Source: Crenobacter intestini (lineage in GTDB: Bacteria; Pseudomonadota; Gammaproteobacteria; Burkholderiales; Chromobacteriaceae). Taken from it: DNA of 64,000 nt. The translations under genes were made by a program, and so were the position numbers. The stretch covers positions 61,793 to 125,792 of the forward strand of contig NZ_STGJ01000012.1 in the NCBI RefSeq assembly GCF_004919095.1, in the 5' to 3' direction. Shown here in pieces: positions 1-7,534 of the stretch; position 1 is the stretch's first letter, and each line of letters begins with the position of its first letter. The notes under the pieces are model-generated. The model did no database searches, had not been told where the DNA came from, and worked only from the letters and a program-made list of their open reading frames with translations.

Positions 1-71
1 AAGTGTTCGCCGCCGCCGACGAGCACGGCATCGCCATGGTGCTCACCGGTGTGCGCCACTTCCGCCACTAA
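1..71 (+). CDS. purH: PurH C-terminus (partial)
   Basis: Only the last 22 codons are present, read in the frame that begins at base 3 and stopping with TAA at 69-71. The tail ends in GVRHFRH, the characteristic C-terminus of PurH, the bifunctional AICAR formyltransferase/IMP cyclohydrolase that makes the last two steps to IMP. The purD gene follows on the same strand, which is the usual purH-purD pairing. The identification rests on this short tail plus context. Confidence 0.85.
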   Translation, partial: VFAAADEHGIAMVLTGVRHFRH

Positions 72-77
72 GAGGGG

Positions 78-186
78 GTAGGGTGGGTTAGGCGGCGAAG
101 CCGCCGTAACCCACCTGGCCCGGCGATCTGTTAATGGAGGCAGGTCGCGGGTGGTGGGTTACGGCCTGCGGCCTAACCCACCCTAC
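78..186. repeat. Paired palindromic REP/BIME-like element
   Basis: Two hairpins face each other between purH and purD. The first spans about 82-115 and the second about 153-182. Their outer arms are complementary: GTAGGGTGGGTTA at 78-90 matches TAACCCACCCTAC at 174-186. Each hairpin has a GGTGGGTTA/TAACCCACC stem with a GC-rich inner stem. This form resembles REP sequences mobilised by RAYT (TnpA-REP) transposases and arranged as a BIME. No transposase gene is in the window, so the mobilising enzyme would have to be elsewhere. Confidence 0.75.
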
Positions 187-222
187 GTCGCCGCTCAAGA
201 ATTCAGCATACGGAAGCTTCAA

Positions 223-1494
223 ATGAACATCCTCGTCATCGGTTCCGGCGGGCGCGAACACGCGCTCGCCTGGCGTATCGCGCAGTCGCCGCGCGTCGCC
301 AAAGTCTTCGTCGCGCCGGGCAACGCCGGCACCGCGCTGGACGCGCGGCTGACCAACGTCGCGATCACCGACATCGCCGAACTGGCCGCCTTCGCCAGGG
401 AAAACGACGTCGCGCTGACCGTGGTCGGCCCCGAGGCGCCGCTGGCCGCCGGCGTGGTCGACGCCTTCCGCGCCGCCGGCCTGCGCATCTTCGGGCCGAC
501 GCAGTACTGCGCGCAGCTGGAGAGCTCGAAAGACTTCGCCAAGGCCTTCATGCAGCGCCACGGCATCCCGACCGCCGGCTACCAGACCTTCACCGACGCC
601 GCAGAGGCTCGCGACTATGTGACGGCCAAGGGCGCGCCGATCGTGATCAAGGCCGACGGCCTCGCCGCCGGCAAGGGCGTGGTGGTCGCGATGACGCTTT
701 CTGAGGCGCATGCCGCGATCGACGACATGCTGCTGGGCAACAAGATGGGGGACGCTGGCGCGCGCGTGGTGATCGAGGACTTCCTCGAAGGCGAGGAGGC
801 GAGCTTTATCGTGATGGTCGACGGCGAGCATGTGCTGCCGATGGCGACCAGCCAGGACCACAAGCGCCTGTTGGATGGAGATAAGGGCCCGAACACCGGC
901 GGCATGGGCGCGTACAGCCCGGCGCCGGTGGTGACGCCCGAGGTGCACGAGCGTGCGATGCGCGAGATCATCCTGCCGACGGTGGCCGGCATGAAGAAGG
1001 ACGGCTACGCGTACACCGGCTTTTTGTACGCCGGGCTGATGATAGACAAGCAGGGCCAGCCGTACACCATCGAGTTCAACTGCCGTTTCGGCGACCCGGA
1101 AACCCAGCCGATCATGGCGCGCATGCAGTCTGACTTCACCGAGCTGTTGGACGCCGGCGTCGACGGTAAGCTCGACCAGGTAGAAGCGAAGTGGGACAGC
1201 CGCGTCGCGCTGGGCGTGGTGCTGGCCGCCGCCGGTTACCCGGACGCGCCGCAGAAGGGCGCCGTGATCAGCGGCATCCCGGCGGAGACGGCCGACGGCA
1301 TGGTGTTCCACGCCGGCACGGCTGAGGACGCGGAAGGGCGCGCGGTGGTGTCCGGCGGCCGCGTGCTGTGCGCGGTGGGCTTGGGCGATACCGTCGCCGA
1401 CGCGCAGGCGCGCGCCTATCAGGTGGCCGACCAGGTTGCCTTCGACGGCTGCCAGCTGCGCCGCGACATCGGCTACCGCGCGATCGGCCGCTAA
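223..1494 (+). CDS. purD: Phosphoribosylamine-glycine ligase
   Basis: This is GAR synthetase, which joins 5-phosphoribosylamine and glycine using ATP in step two of purine synthesis. The protein has 423 residues, the normal family length, and starts with the N-terminal motif MNILVIGSGGREHALAW. An ATP-grasp core follows, including a KADGLAAGKGV segment, a GGMGAYSPAP stretch and the metal/ATP-binding EFNCRFGDPETQ near the middle. I chose the ATG at 223 because an upstream in-frame start at 151 would lie inside the palindromic repeat and add residues the family lacks. It sits downstream of purH, possibly co-transcribed through the repeat. Confidence 0.97.
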   Translation: MNILVIGSGGREHALAWRIAQSPRVAKVFVAPGNAGTALDARLTNVAITDIAELAAFARENDVALTVVGPEAPLAAGVVDAFRAAGLRIFGPTQYCAQLESSKDFAKAFMQRHGIPTAGYQTFTDAAEARDYVTAKGAPIVIKADGLAAGKGVVVAMTLSEAHAAIDDMLLGNKMGDAGARVVIEDFLEGEEASFIVMVDGEHVLPMATSQDHKRLLDGDKGPNTGGMGAYSPAPVVTPEVHERAMREIILPTVAGMKKDGYAYTGFLYAGLMIDKQGQPYTIEFNCRFGDPETQPIMARMQSDFTELLDAGVDGKLDQVEAKWDSRVALGVVLAAAGYPDAPQKGAVISGIPAETADGMVFHAGTAEDAEGRAVVSGGRVLCAVGLGDTVADAQARAYQVADQVAFDGCQLRRDIGYRAIGR

Positions 1495-1516
1495 GCGCTG
1501 CATTGCAACGCGGCGG

Positions 1517-1546
1517 CTGCCAAGCCGGGCCGCCGGTTGCTACAAT
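1517..1546 (+). promoter_or_regulatory. Candidate sigma-70 promoter for tsaC
   Basis: A TACAAT -10 box lies at 1541-1546, with a weaker CTGCCA at 1517-1522 as a possible -35 at 18-bp spacing. The position argues against any tsaC start upstream of about 1553 and supports the TTG start at 1573. Confidence 0.45.
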
Positions 1547-1572
1547 GTCGCCTTCATCCCGAGGGCGACCGT

Positions 1573-2136
1573 TTGCCGACCAGAAAGCTACCCAGCGCCG
1601 CGCTGCTTGCGCGGGCCCGTGCCGTCTACCGTGGCGGCGGCGTGCTCGCGTACGCGACCGAGTCCTGCTTCGGGCTGGGGTGCGACCCGCTGAACGCGCG
1701 GGCGCTGCGCCGGGTGATCGCGCTCAAGGGGCGGCCCAACCACAAGGGGCTGATCGTCGTCGGCGCGAGCCTGGAACAGCTCGCGCCGCTGATCCGGCCC
1801 CTGAGCGTGGCCGAGCGCGCCACCGTCGCGCGCTACTGGCCCGGGCCGACCACCTTCCTGATCCCCGCCTCGCGCAAGGTGCTGCCGCTGTTGCGCGGCC
1901 GCCACCGCAAGATCGCGGTGCGGGTCACCGCGCACCGGGAGACCGCCAGCCTGTGCCACGTGCTGGGTCCGCTGGTGTCGACCTCAGCCAACCGCGCCGG
2001 TCAGCGTGCACTCAGAAGCGCCGCGGCCTGCCGTCACGCGTTCGGCGCGCAGGTGCTGACGCTGCCCGGCCGCGTCGGCCGCCGGCGCAAACCCTCGACC
2101 ATCATCGACCTCGAAAGCGGCCGCGTGCTGCGTTAA
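1573..2136 (+). CDS. tsaC: L-threonylcarbamoyladenylate synthase (TsaC/YrdC family)
   Basis: The YrdC-fold enzyme makes threonylcarbamoyl-AMP from threonine, bicarbonate and ATP, the first step of the t6A37 modification of ANN-decoding tRNAs. The sequence keeps family landmarks: AYATESCFGLGCDP near the N-terminus, KGRPNHKGLI, RYWPGPTTF, and LVSTSANRAG near residue 140. At about 187 residues it is the short TsaC type without a Sua5 C-terminal domain. The TTG at 1573 is preceded by GAGGG at a suitable distance and lies downstream of the TACAAT box. The 36 bases between that box and this start are read as leader, not protein. Confidence 0.85.
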   Translation: MPTRKLPSAALLARARAVYRGGGVLAYATESCFGLGCDPLNARALRRVIALKGRPNHKGLIVVGASLEQLAPLIRPLSVAERATVARYWPGPTTFLIPASRKVLPLLRGRHRKIAVRVTAHRETASLCHVLGPLVSTSANRAGQRALRSAAACRHAFGAQVLTLPGRVGRRRKPSTIIDLESGRVLR

Positions 2137-2151
2137 GACCAAGGAAACCCC

Positions 2152-2820
2152 ATGCAGGAAATGTCCGTCGTCAGCCTGATCCTCAACGCCAGCCTGGTCG
2201 TCCAGCTGGTGATGGCCGGCCTGGTGCTCACCTCGGTACTGTCGTGGGCGCTGATCTTCAACAAGGTGTCGGTGCTGCGCGGCGCGCGGCGCGAGGCCGA
2301 GAGCTTCGAGCAGAAATTCTGGAGCGGCGCCGACCTGACCCGATTGTACGAGGACGCCGCGCGGCAAAGTGAGCGTGGCAGCATGGAGACCATCTTCCAC
2401 GCCGGCTTCGCCGAGTTCCTCAAGCTGCGCGGCCGGCCGGGCGCCGAGCTGTCCGACATCATGGACGGCAGCCGCCGCGCGATGCGTGCTGCCGCCCAGC
2501 GCGAGCTGGACGAACTGGAGAGCCATAACGCCTTCCTCGCTACCGTCGGCTCGGTCAGCCCCTACGTCGGCCTGTTCGGCACGGTGTGGGGCATCATGCA
2601 CGCCTTCATCGGGCTGGGGAACGCCGGGCAGGCGACGCTGGCGACCGTCGCGCCGGGCATCGCCGAGGCGCTGATCGCCACCGCGATCGGCCTGTTCGCC
2701 GCGATCCCGGCGGTGATCGCGTACAACCGCTTCGCGACCGACGTCGACCGCCTGGCGACCCGCTACGACACCTATATGGAAGAGTTCTCCAACATCCTGC
2801 AGCGGCTCGCCACCCGCTGA
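2152..2820 (+). CDS. TolQ-like MotA/TolQ/ExbB proton-channel protein
   Basis: The 222-residue protein has a TolQ layout: an N-terminal transmembrane helix (about 10-35), a cytoplasmic region, and two more helices (about 130-155 and 165-190). The latter hold the family signature [14 protein letters not shown] and the [13 protein letters not shown] segment. TolQ proteins form the inner-membrane pore that, with TolR, couples proton flow to TolA and the outer membrane. Here no tolR, tolA, tolB or pal follows; a strong terminator comes right after the stop and the next gene is a metabolite exporter. The start at 2152 has AAGGAAA in front. ExbB is possible, but the length and sequence look more like TolQ. 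Confidence 0.85.
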   Translation: MQEMSVVSLILNASLVVQLVMAGLVLTSVLSWALIFNKVSVLRGARREAESFEQKFWSGADLTRLYEDAARQSERGSMETIFHAGFAEFLKLRGRPGAELSDIMDGSRRAMRAAAQRELDELESHNAFLATVGSVSPYVGLFGTVWGIMHAFIGLGNAGQATLATVAPGIAEALIATAIGLFAAIPAVIAYNRFATDVDRLATRYDTYMEEFSNILQRLATR

Positions 2821-2829
2821 TCCGCCCCC

Positions 2830-2859
2830 GGCAGCCGTGTCACGGCTGCCCTTTTTTTG
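2830..2859 (+). terminator. Rho-independent terminator after tolQ-like gene
   Basis: A GGCAGCCG/CGGCTGCC stem (2830-2837 with 2843-2850) is followed by a run of seven T. It ends the tolQ-like transcript ten bases after the stop codon. Confidence 0.85.
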
Positions 2860-2889
2860 CCCGCCGTTTGGCCCGTTTTTGGAAGACCG

Positions 2890-3765
2890 ATGCCCGCCAC
2901 CGCCCCCAACCGCCTGCTCTTGCTGTTCTGCTTCTTCTGCCTGTACGTGATCTGGGGGTCGACCTATTTCGCGATCCGCATCGGCGTCGAGTACTGGCCG
3001 CCGTTCATGATGGCCGGCGTGCGCTTCTTCTGCGCCGGGCTGATCCTGATGGCGGTGCTGCTGGTCACCCGGCAGTGGACGTTGCCGTCGGCGGCGGAAC
3101 TGAAGGGTGCGGCGATCCTGGGCGTGCTGATGCCGGGTGTCGGCAACGGGCTGGTGACGCTGGCCGAGAAGGACGTCTCCAGCGGCGTCGCCGCGCTGGT
3201 GGTCGCCACCGTGCCGCTGTTCGCGACGCTATTTGCCCAGCTGCTGTTCCGCCAGAAGGCGCGTTCGCTTGAGTGGGCGGGCATCGCGCTGGGCTTCGCT
3301 GGCATGGTCTTCCTCAATATGGGCGCGAACCTGCAGGCGAGCCCGGTGGGCGCCGTGCTGTTGCTCGCCGCGTCGGCCGGCTGGGCGCTCGGCTCGGCGT
3401 GGAGCCGCCACCTCGCGCAGCCCAAGGGCATCGCCGGCAGCGCGTGGATGATGGTGTTCGGCGGCGCCTCGCTGCTGTTGGCGAGCGCACTCAAGGGCGA
3501 GACGCTGGACACGCTGCCACCCCTGCCGGGCTGGCTGGCGGTCGGGTATCTGGTGGTGTTCGGGTCTATCGTCGCGTACAGCGCCTACCTCTACCTCTTG
3601 AAGAACGTGTCGGCGGCGGCGGCGACCAGCTACGCCTACGTGAACCCGATCATCGCCGTGCTGCTGGGCGTCGCCTTCCTCGGCGAACATGTCGGCGCGC
3701 ACGAACTGATCGCGATGGCGGTCATCGTCACCGCGGTGGTGCTGATCAGCTGGAAGAAGGGTTGA
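2890..3765 (+). CDS. yedA: YedA-like EamA/DMT-superfamily exporter
   Basis: The 291-residue inner-membrane protein has about ten hydrophobic helices in two EamA repeats. The opening IWGSTYFAIRIGVE and PPFMMAGVRF segments are close to those of E. coli YedA, a putative small-metabolite exporter whose substrate is not firmly known. The ATG at 2890 has GGAAGA upstream; an earlier in-frame start would fall inside the preceding terminator. The last 20 bases overlap the end of the convergent diguanylate cyclase gene. Confidence 0.88.
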   Translation: MPATAPNRLLLLFCFFCLYVIWGSTYFAIRIGVEYWPPFMMAGVRFFCAGLILMAVLLVTRQWTLPSAAELKGAAILGVLMPGVGNGLVTLAEKDVSSGVAALVVATVPLFATLFAQLLFRQKARSLEWAGIALGFAGMVFLNMGANLQASPVGAVLLLAASAGWALGSAWSRHLAQPKGIAGSAWMMVFGGASLLLASALKGETLDTLPPLPGWLAVGYLVVFGSIVAYSAYLYLLKNVSAAAATSYAYVNPIIAVLLGVAFLGEHVGAHELIAMAVIVTAVVLISWKKG

Positions 3766-4798
3766 GCGGCAGGCCGTCCATCTCGACCCGGTGCCGGCCG
3801 CCCTGCTTGGCGCGGTACAGGGCCGCGTCGGCCGTGGCGATCAGCGTGTCGGGCGTGTCGCTGCCGTTGGGGGTAAGGCTGGCAATGCCGACGCTGGCGG
3901 TGAGGGTGCCCAGCGGGCTGTCGGCGTGCTCGATGCGTTCTGCGTCGAGCGCGGCGAGGAAGTCGCGGCAGATGGCCTGCGCCTGCCTTGTGTCGTCGCC
4001 GGGCAGCAGCAGCGCAAACTCCTCGCCACCGTAGCGGGCGGCCAGTTCCCCGCCGCGGCGGGCGTGCGCGTCGAGCGTCTGCGCGACCGTCTGTAGCGCC
4101 TGGTCGCCGGCAAGGTGGCCGTAGCGGTCGTTGTAAAGCTTGAAATCGTCGACGTCGACCATCGCCAGCGTGAGTGGCTGATGCCTGCGTTTGGCGCGCC
4201 GCCATTCCTCGTCCAGCCTGAGGTCGAACAGGCGGCGGTTGGCGATGCCGGTCAGCCCGTCGGTCTGGCTGAGCGCGGCGAGCCTGCGGTTGGCCTCGGC
4301 CAGCTCGGCGGTGCGCGCCTCGACTTCGGCTTCGAGCAGCCGGTTGCGCTCGGCGAGGCTTTGCAGCGGGTAGACCTCGTCTTCGCTGGCGGTCGGGATC
4401 GGGTAGGGCAGCGAGATGCCGCTGTGCGCGACCTTCCACGCGTCGCCCTCGCGGCGGAAAATCAGCGTCAGCCGCGCGGTCTCGCCGCTCAGGAAGCCTG
4501 CAATCAGCGGCAGGTGGATATGGAAGAACGCGACCACGGCGACCACATCGTCCGCGAGGTCCTGCAATTCGAGGTCGAGCATTTCCCAGTGGATGGGTTC
4601 GGGTACCTGCTTGAAGTCGGTACGGGTGATCGTCTGCCACTGTCCAAGCTCGCGCACCAGGAAGTCGCCGCAGCCGGTGTAGCCGCTGAAGTTGGCGCTG
4701 AAGTCGTCGAGCAGGCGCGGGTCGCGGTTCAGGTAGCGTTGCCGGTAGGTTTCGAACAGGGCGCGGATCAGCGCAAGCCGGGGCGGGCGGGGAGGCAT
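3746..4798 (-). CDS. Diguanylate cyclase with N-terminal NTF2/SnoaL-like domain
   Basis: The 350-residue soluble protein starts with an alpha-plus-beta domain (about 5-135) that looks like the NTF2/SnoaL (ketosteroid-isomerase) fold, a probable ligand sensor. A heptad-rich helix (about 143-178) leads to a GGDEF domain (about 180-340). The active site is GGEEF at 257-261, compatible with making cyclic-di-GMP from two GTP. The residues before it read RGGE instead of RxxD, so the product-inhibition site appears degenerate. There are no membrane helices. Its tail overlaps the end of the convergent exporter gene. The N-terminal fold is inferred from pattern alone. Confidence 0.88.
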   Translation of the reverse strand: MPPRPPRLALIRALFETYRQRYLNRDPRLLDDFSANFSGYTGCGDFLVRELGQWQTITRTDFKQVPEPIHWEMLDLELQDLADDVVAVVAFFHIHLPLIAGFLSGETARLTLIFRREGDAWKVAHSGISLPYPIPTASEDEVYPLQSLAERNRLLEAEVEARTAELAEANRRLAALSQTDGLTGIANRRLFDLRLDEEWRRAKRRHQPLTLAMVDVDDFKLYNDRYGHLAGDQALQTVAQTLDAHARRGGELAARYGGEEFALLLPGDDTRQAQAICRDFLAALDAERIEHADSPLGTLTASVGIASLTPNGSDTPDTLIATADAALYRAKQGGRHRVEMDGLPLNPSSS

Positions 4799-4977
4799 AG
4801 GATAGTCTTGGTCGAGAGTGCGCTCATTCTAAGCTGGATGCTTTATATTTTCCCAGCATTTTCATGACTGGAAATACGTTGATGCAGACTACAGGCTTGG
4901 CCACGGTAGGAGATACCGGGCCGACCCTGCTTGCGCTGCTGCAGGCGATGGTCGCGCACTAGCGATCAGGCGCCGGT

Positions 4978-5577
4978 TTATCCGTATTCGGACCCGGCGA
5001 CCGTGTTGCCCAGCCATAGGGGTAGCTTGCCATCCAGCCTGTCCCATTCGAAGAAGGGACCGGGGTCGGTCTTGCGGCCCGGCGCGATGTGCTGGTGGCC
5101 GGTGACGGCCGTCAGCGGCAGTTCGCGCGCGAGCAGCGCGGCGAGCCGGTTCAGCGCCCTGTACTGTGCGTCGGTGAACGGCTCGAAGTCCGAGCCTTCC
5201 ATTTCCACGCCGAGCGAGAAGTCGTTGCAGCGCTCGCGGCCGCAGTAGTTCGACACGCCAGCGTGCCAGGCGCGCCGCGTCACCGGCACGAACTGCACCA
5301 GCTCGCCGTCGCGGCGGATGAAGAAGTGCGACGATACCCTGAGATGCGCGATGCCCGCGTAGTACGGGTGGCCGTCGGGGTTGAGCGTATTGCCGAACAG
5401 CTGTTCGACGCCGGGCCCGCCGTATTCGCCCGGCGGCAGGCTGATGTTGTGCAGCACCAGCAGCGTCGGCGCGGCGCCCTGCGGGTAGTCGTCGCAGTTG
5501 GGCGAGGCGAGGTGGCGGGCAGGGTGGACGCGGCCGTCGGGCGTCAGTGTCAATTCGGGTGCGGAGTCGGCTTGCAT
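4978..5577 (-). CDS. ampD: 1,6-anhydro-N-acetylmuramyl-L-alanine amidase AmpD
   Basis: AmpD is a cytoplasmic zinc amidase that strips the peptide from anhydro-muropeptides during cell-wall recycling and thereby limits induction of AmpR/AmpC-type systems. The 199-residue protein keeps the zinc ligands His43 (LVLHN), His161 (TGH) and Asp171 (RKTDPG) and the catalytic glutamate Glu125 (GVEMEG). It has no signal peptide, as expected for AmpD and unlike AmiD. It is transcribed divergently from the hemerythrin gene. The 139 bases between them must hold both promoters, but I see no clear boxes. Confidence 0.95.
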   Translation of the reverse strand: MQADSAPELTLTPDGRVHPARHLASPNCDDYPQGAAPTLLVLHNISLPPGEYGGPGVEQLFGNTLNPDGHPYYAGIAHLRVSSHFFIRRDGELVQFVPVTRRAWHAGVSNYCGRERCNDFSLGVEMEGSDFEPFTDAQYRALNRLAALLARELPLTAVTGHQHIAPGRKTDPGPFFEWDRLDGKLPLWLGNTVAGSEYG

Positions 5578-5716
5578 GGTGCGCGCGCGGGTGCATGATG
5601 AAGACAGGCCAGCAATTTAGCCTAAAAAGGCGGCCGCGGCTTGAGCGGGATCATGGTGGTGGCGGATTTCGCTTGGCAAACTGGGTCATTGTTCATTTGC
5701 TTTGAGGAGTCTTGCC

Positions 5717-6238
5717 ATGCTGTCTCTGGACAAGTTGGGCCGGACCGGTCCTTCGTTCGACGAACCGATCGAGATGCTGACGGCCTGCCACGACAAGATC
5801 CGCGGTTTCTGCGACCAGCTGGAGAAGCTGCCGGCATATGTCGCAGCGCACGGCGTGAACGCGCAGGTGGTCGGCGCGGTCGACGCTGCGCTGCGCTACT
5901 TCGACACCGCCGGCCCGCAGCACCACCAGGACGAGGAGGACGAACTGTTCCCGCTATTGCAGGCGCGCCGTCCGGACGCCCTGCCCAAGCTCGAGCAGCT
6001 CGAGGCCGAGCACGGCTACCTGATCTCGCGCTGGGCCGCGATCCGCGACGACCTGGTCGCGCTGCGTGACGGCGACGCGACGGCCATCAGCCGCATCGAC
6101 ATCGCCGACTTCGTCCGCCTCTACCGCGAGCACGCGGCGATCGAGGAGGCGTGGCTGTTCCCGCTGGCGGGCGAGCTATTGACCGAGGACGAGCTGAAAG
6201 AAGCCGGCGTGCACATGGCGGCACGCCGTCAAGGCTAA
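5717..6238 (+). CDS. Hemerythrin HHE-domain protein
   Basis: The 173-residue soluble protein is an HHE-type four-helix bundle, expected to bind a di-iron centre through histidines and carboxylates. Visible candidates are the H in TACHDK near residue 25, the QHHQDEEDELF cluster near residues 72-82, the EAEHGYL helix, and REHAAIEEAWLFP near the C-terminus. Bacterial members act in oxygen or iron sensing or in nitrosative-stress repair, but this one has no assigned role. The ATG at 5717 follows a GAGGAG ribosome site. The gene stands alone and is closed by a terminator. Confidence 0.9.
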   Translation: MLSLDKLGRTGPSFDEPIEMLTACHDKIRGFCDQLEKLPAYVAAHGVNAQVVGAVDAALRYFDTAGPQHHQDEEDELFPLLQARRPDALPKLEQLEAEHGYLISRWAAIRDDLVALRDGDATAISRIDIADFVRLYREHAAIEEAWLFPLAGELLTEDELKEAGVHMAARRQG

Positions 6239-6257
6239 GCACGCGTTTCCCACGCAA

Positions 6258-6287
6258 AAACGGGCGGCCGAGGCCGCCCGTTTGGTT
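6258..6287. terminator. Bidirectional terminator between hemerythrin and tal
   Basis: The stem CGGGCGGCC/GGCCGCCCG (6261-6269 with 6272-6280) is flanked by A-rich sequence on the left and TTTGGTTTT on the right. It can end transcription from both convergent genes. Confidence 0.85.
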
Positions 6288-6304
6288 TTGCGGGTGGGGG
6301 ACGC

Positions 6305-7366
6305 TTAGGCGGTCAGCGCGAGCAGCGCGCCGAACGCCTCGTCGAACAGCTTGAGGCCGTCGGCCTGCAACTGGTCGCCGGTGGCGGCAAGGTCAATGCC
6401 GGCGTCGGACGCGCCCTGCAGCACGACGAAGGCGTCGTCCATGCCGGTGGCGAGCGTCGCGGCGGCGACGCCGTGGTCGCGGAACGCGGCGAGCGTCGCG
6501 TCGGGGATGGTGTTGACCGTCTCGTCGCCGATCAGGCTCTCCACGTACAGGACGTCGGAGTACGCCTTGTTCTTGGTGCCGGTCGACGCCCACAGCAGGT
6601 ACTGCGCGCGCGCGCCGGCGGCCTTGAGCGCGGCAAATTCCTCGCCGTTGAAGCGTTCGTGGTAGCGCGCGTAGGCGGCCTTGGACAGCGCGACGGCGAC
6701 CTTGCCCTGCAGTTCGGCCGGCAGCAGCGGGTCGAGCAGCGAGTCGACGCGCGACAGGAAGAAGCTGGCGACCGCCTTGACGTGACCCAGCGGCGCGCCG
6801 TCGGCGTGGCGGGCCTTGAGCCCGGCGATATACGCGTCCCACACCGCGTCGACCTGCGCGAGCGAGAACAGCAGCGTGATGTTGACGTTGACGCCCTCGC
6901 GGGTCAGCACCTCGAAGGCACGGATGCCGGCCGGGGTGGCCGGGATCTTGATCATCGCGTTGGGGCGGGCGAGTTCGGCCCACAGGCGGCGGGCGGCGGC
7001 GAGGGTGCCGGCCTCGTCGTTGGCGAGGTGCGGCGACACTTCCAGGCTGACGTAGCCGTCGGCGCCGGCGGTTTCGCGGTACAGCGGCGAGAGCAGATCG
7101 CAGGCGGTCTGGATGTCGGGCACCACCAGCGCCTCGTAACGCGCCTCGGCGCTGAGCGATGCGTCACCCTTCAGGCGGGCGAGGTCGTCCCGGTAGCGCG
7201 CGTCGTTCGCGATCGCCTTGTAGAAGATCGAAGGGTTGGAGGTGACGCCGGCGATGCCGTCGTCGGCGAGCAGGCGGGTGAGCTCACCCGAGGCGATCAG
7301 TTCGCGGGACAGGTTGTCCAGCCAGACTCGCTGGCCGAACGGGAGGATGGCGCGTACACGGTTCAT
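6305..7366 (-). CDS. tal: Transaldolase
   Basis: Transaldolase moves a dihydroxyacetone unit between sugar phosphates in the non-oxidative pentose phosphate pathway. The 353-residue protein is of the longer Tal type, with TSNPSIFYKAI near residues 42-52, the Schiff-base Lys140 in AMIKIPATPAG, and NVNITLLFS around 160. The tail LLWASTGTKNKAYSD is also typical. It is monocistronic, ending at a terminator shared with the hemerythrin gene. Confidence 0.96.
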   Translation of the reverse strand: MNRVRAILPFGQRVWLDNLSRELIASGELTRLLADDGIAGVTSNPSIFYKAIANDARYRDDLARLKGDASLSAEARYEALVVPDIQTACDLLSPLYRETAGADGYVSLEVSPHLANDEAGTLAAARRLWAELARPNAMIKIPATPAGIRAFEVLTREGVNVNITLLFSLAQVDAVWDAYIAGLKARHADGAPLGHVKAVASFFLSRVDSLLDPLLPAELQGKVAVALSKAAYARYHERFNGEEFAALKAAGARAQYLLWASTGTKNKAYSDVLYVESLIGDETVNTIPDATLAAFRDHGVAAATLATGMDDAFVVLQGASDAGIDLAATGDQLQADGLKLFDEAFGALLALTA

Positions 7367-7534
7367 GCTTTTGTCTTTATGTGGTCTTGTCTCTGGAGCG
7401 TAATGCTAGCCCCGACGCGCGGACGCTGCCAAGCGCCGGCAGCAGCAGGCGCCGTTGTGGTGCCTGCCGCGTGCCGGAAGTGTTGCATTTGCGGGGAGCC
7501 CCGCCCGCGGAACATGCGGGTGGGGCAAGCGGGG

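Noticed and set aside
151..222. Upstream in-frame extension of purD
   Set aside because: It would be translated from within the palindromic repeat and adds residues absent from PurD proteins; the ATG at 223 gives the canonical N-terminus.
4882..4962. Short 26-codon open frame in the gap upstream of ampD
   Set aside because: No good ribosome site, no recognisable product, and expected by chance; the gap otherwise shows no gene.
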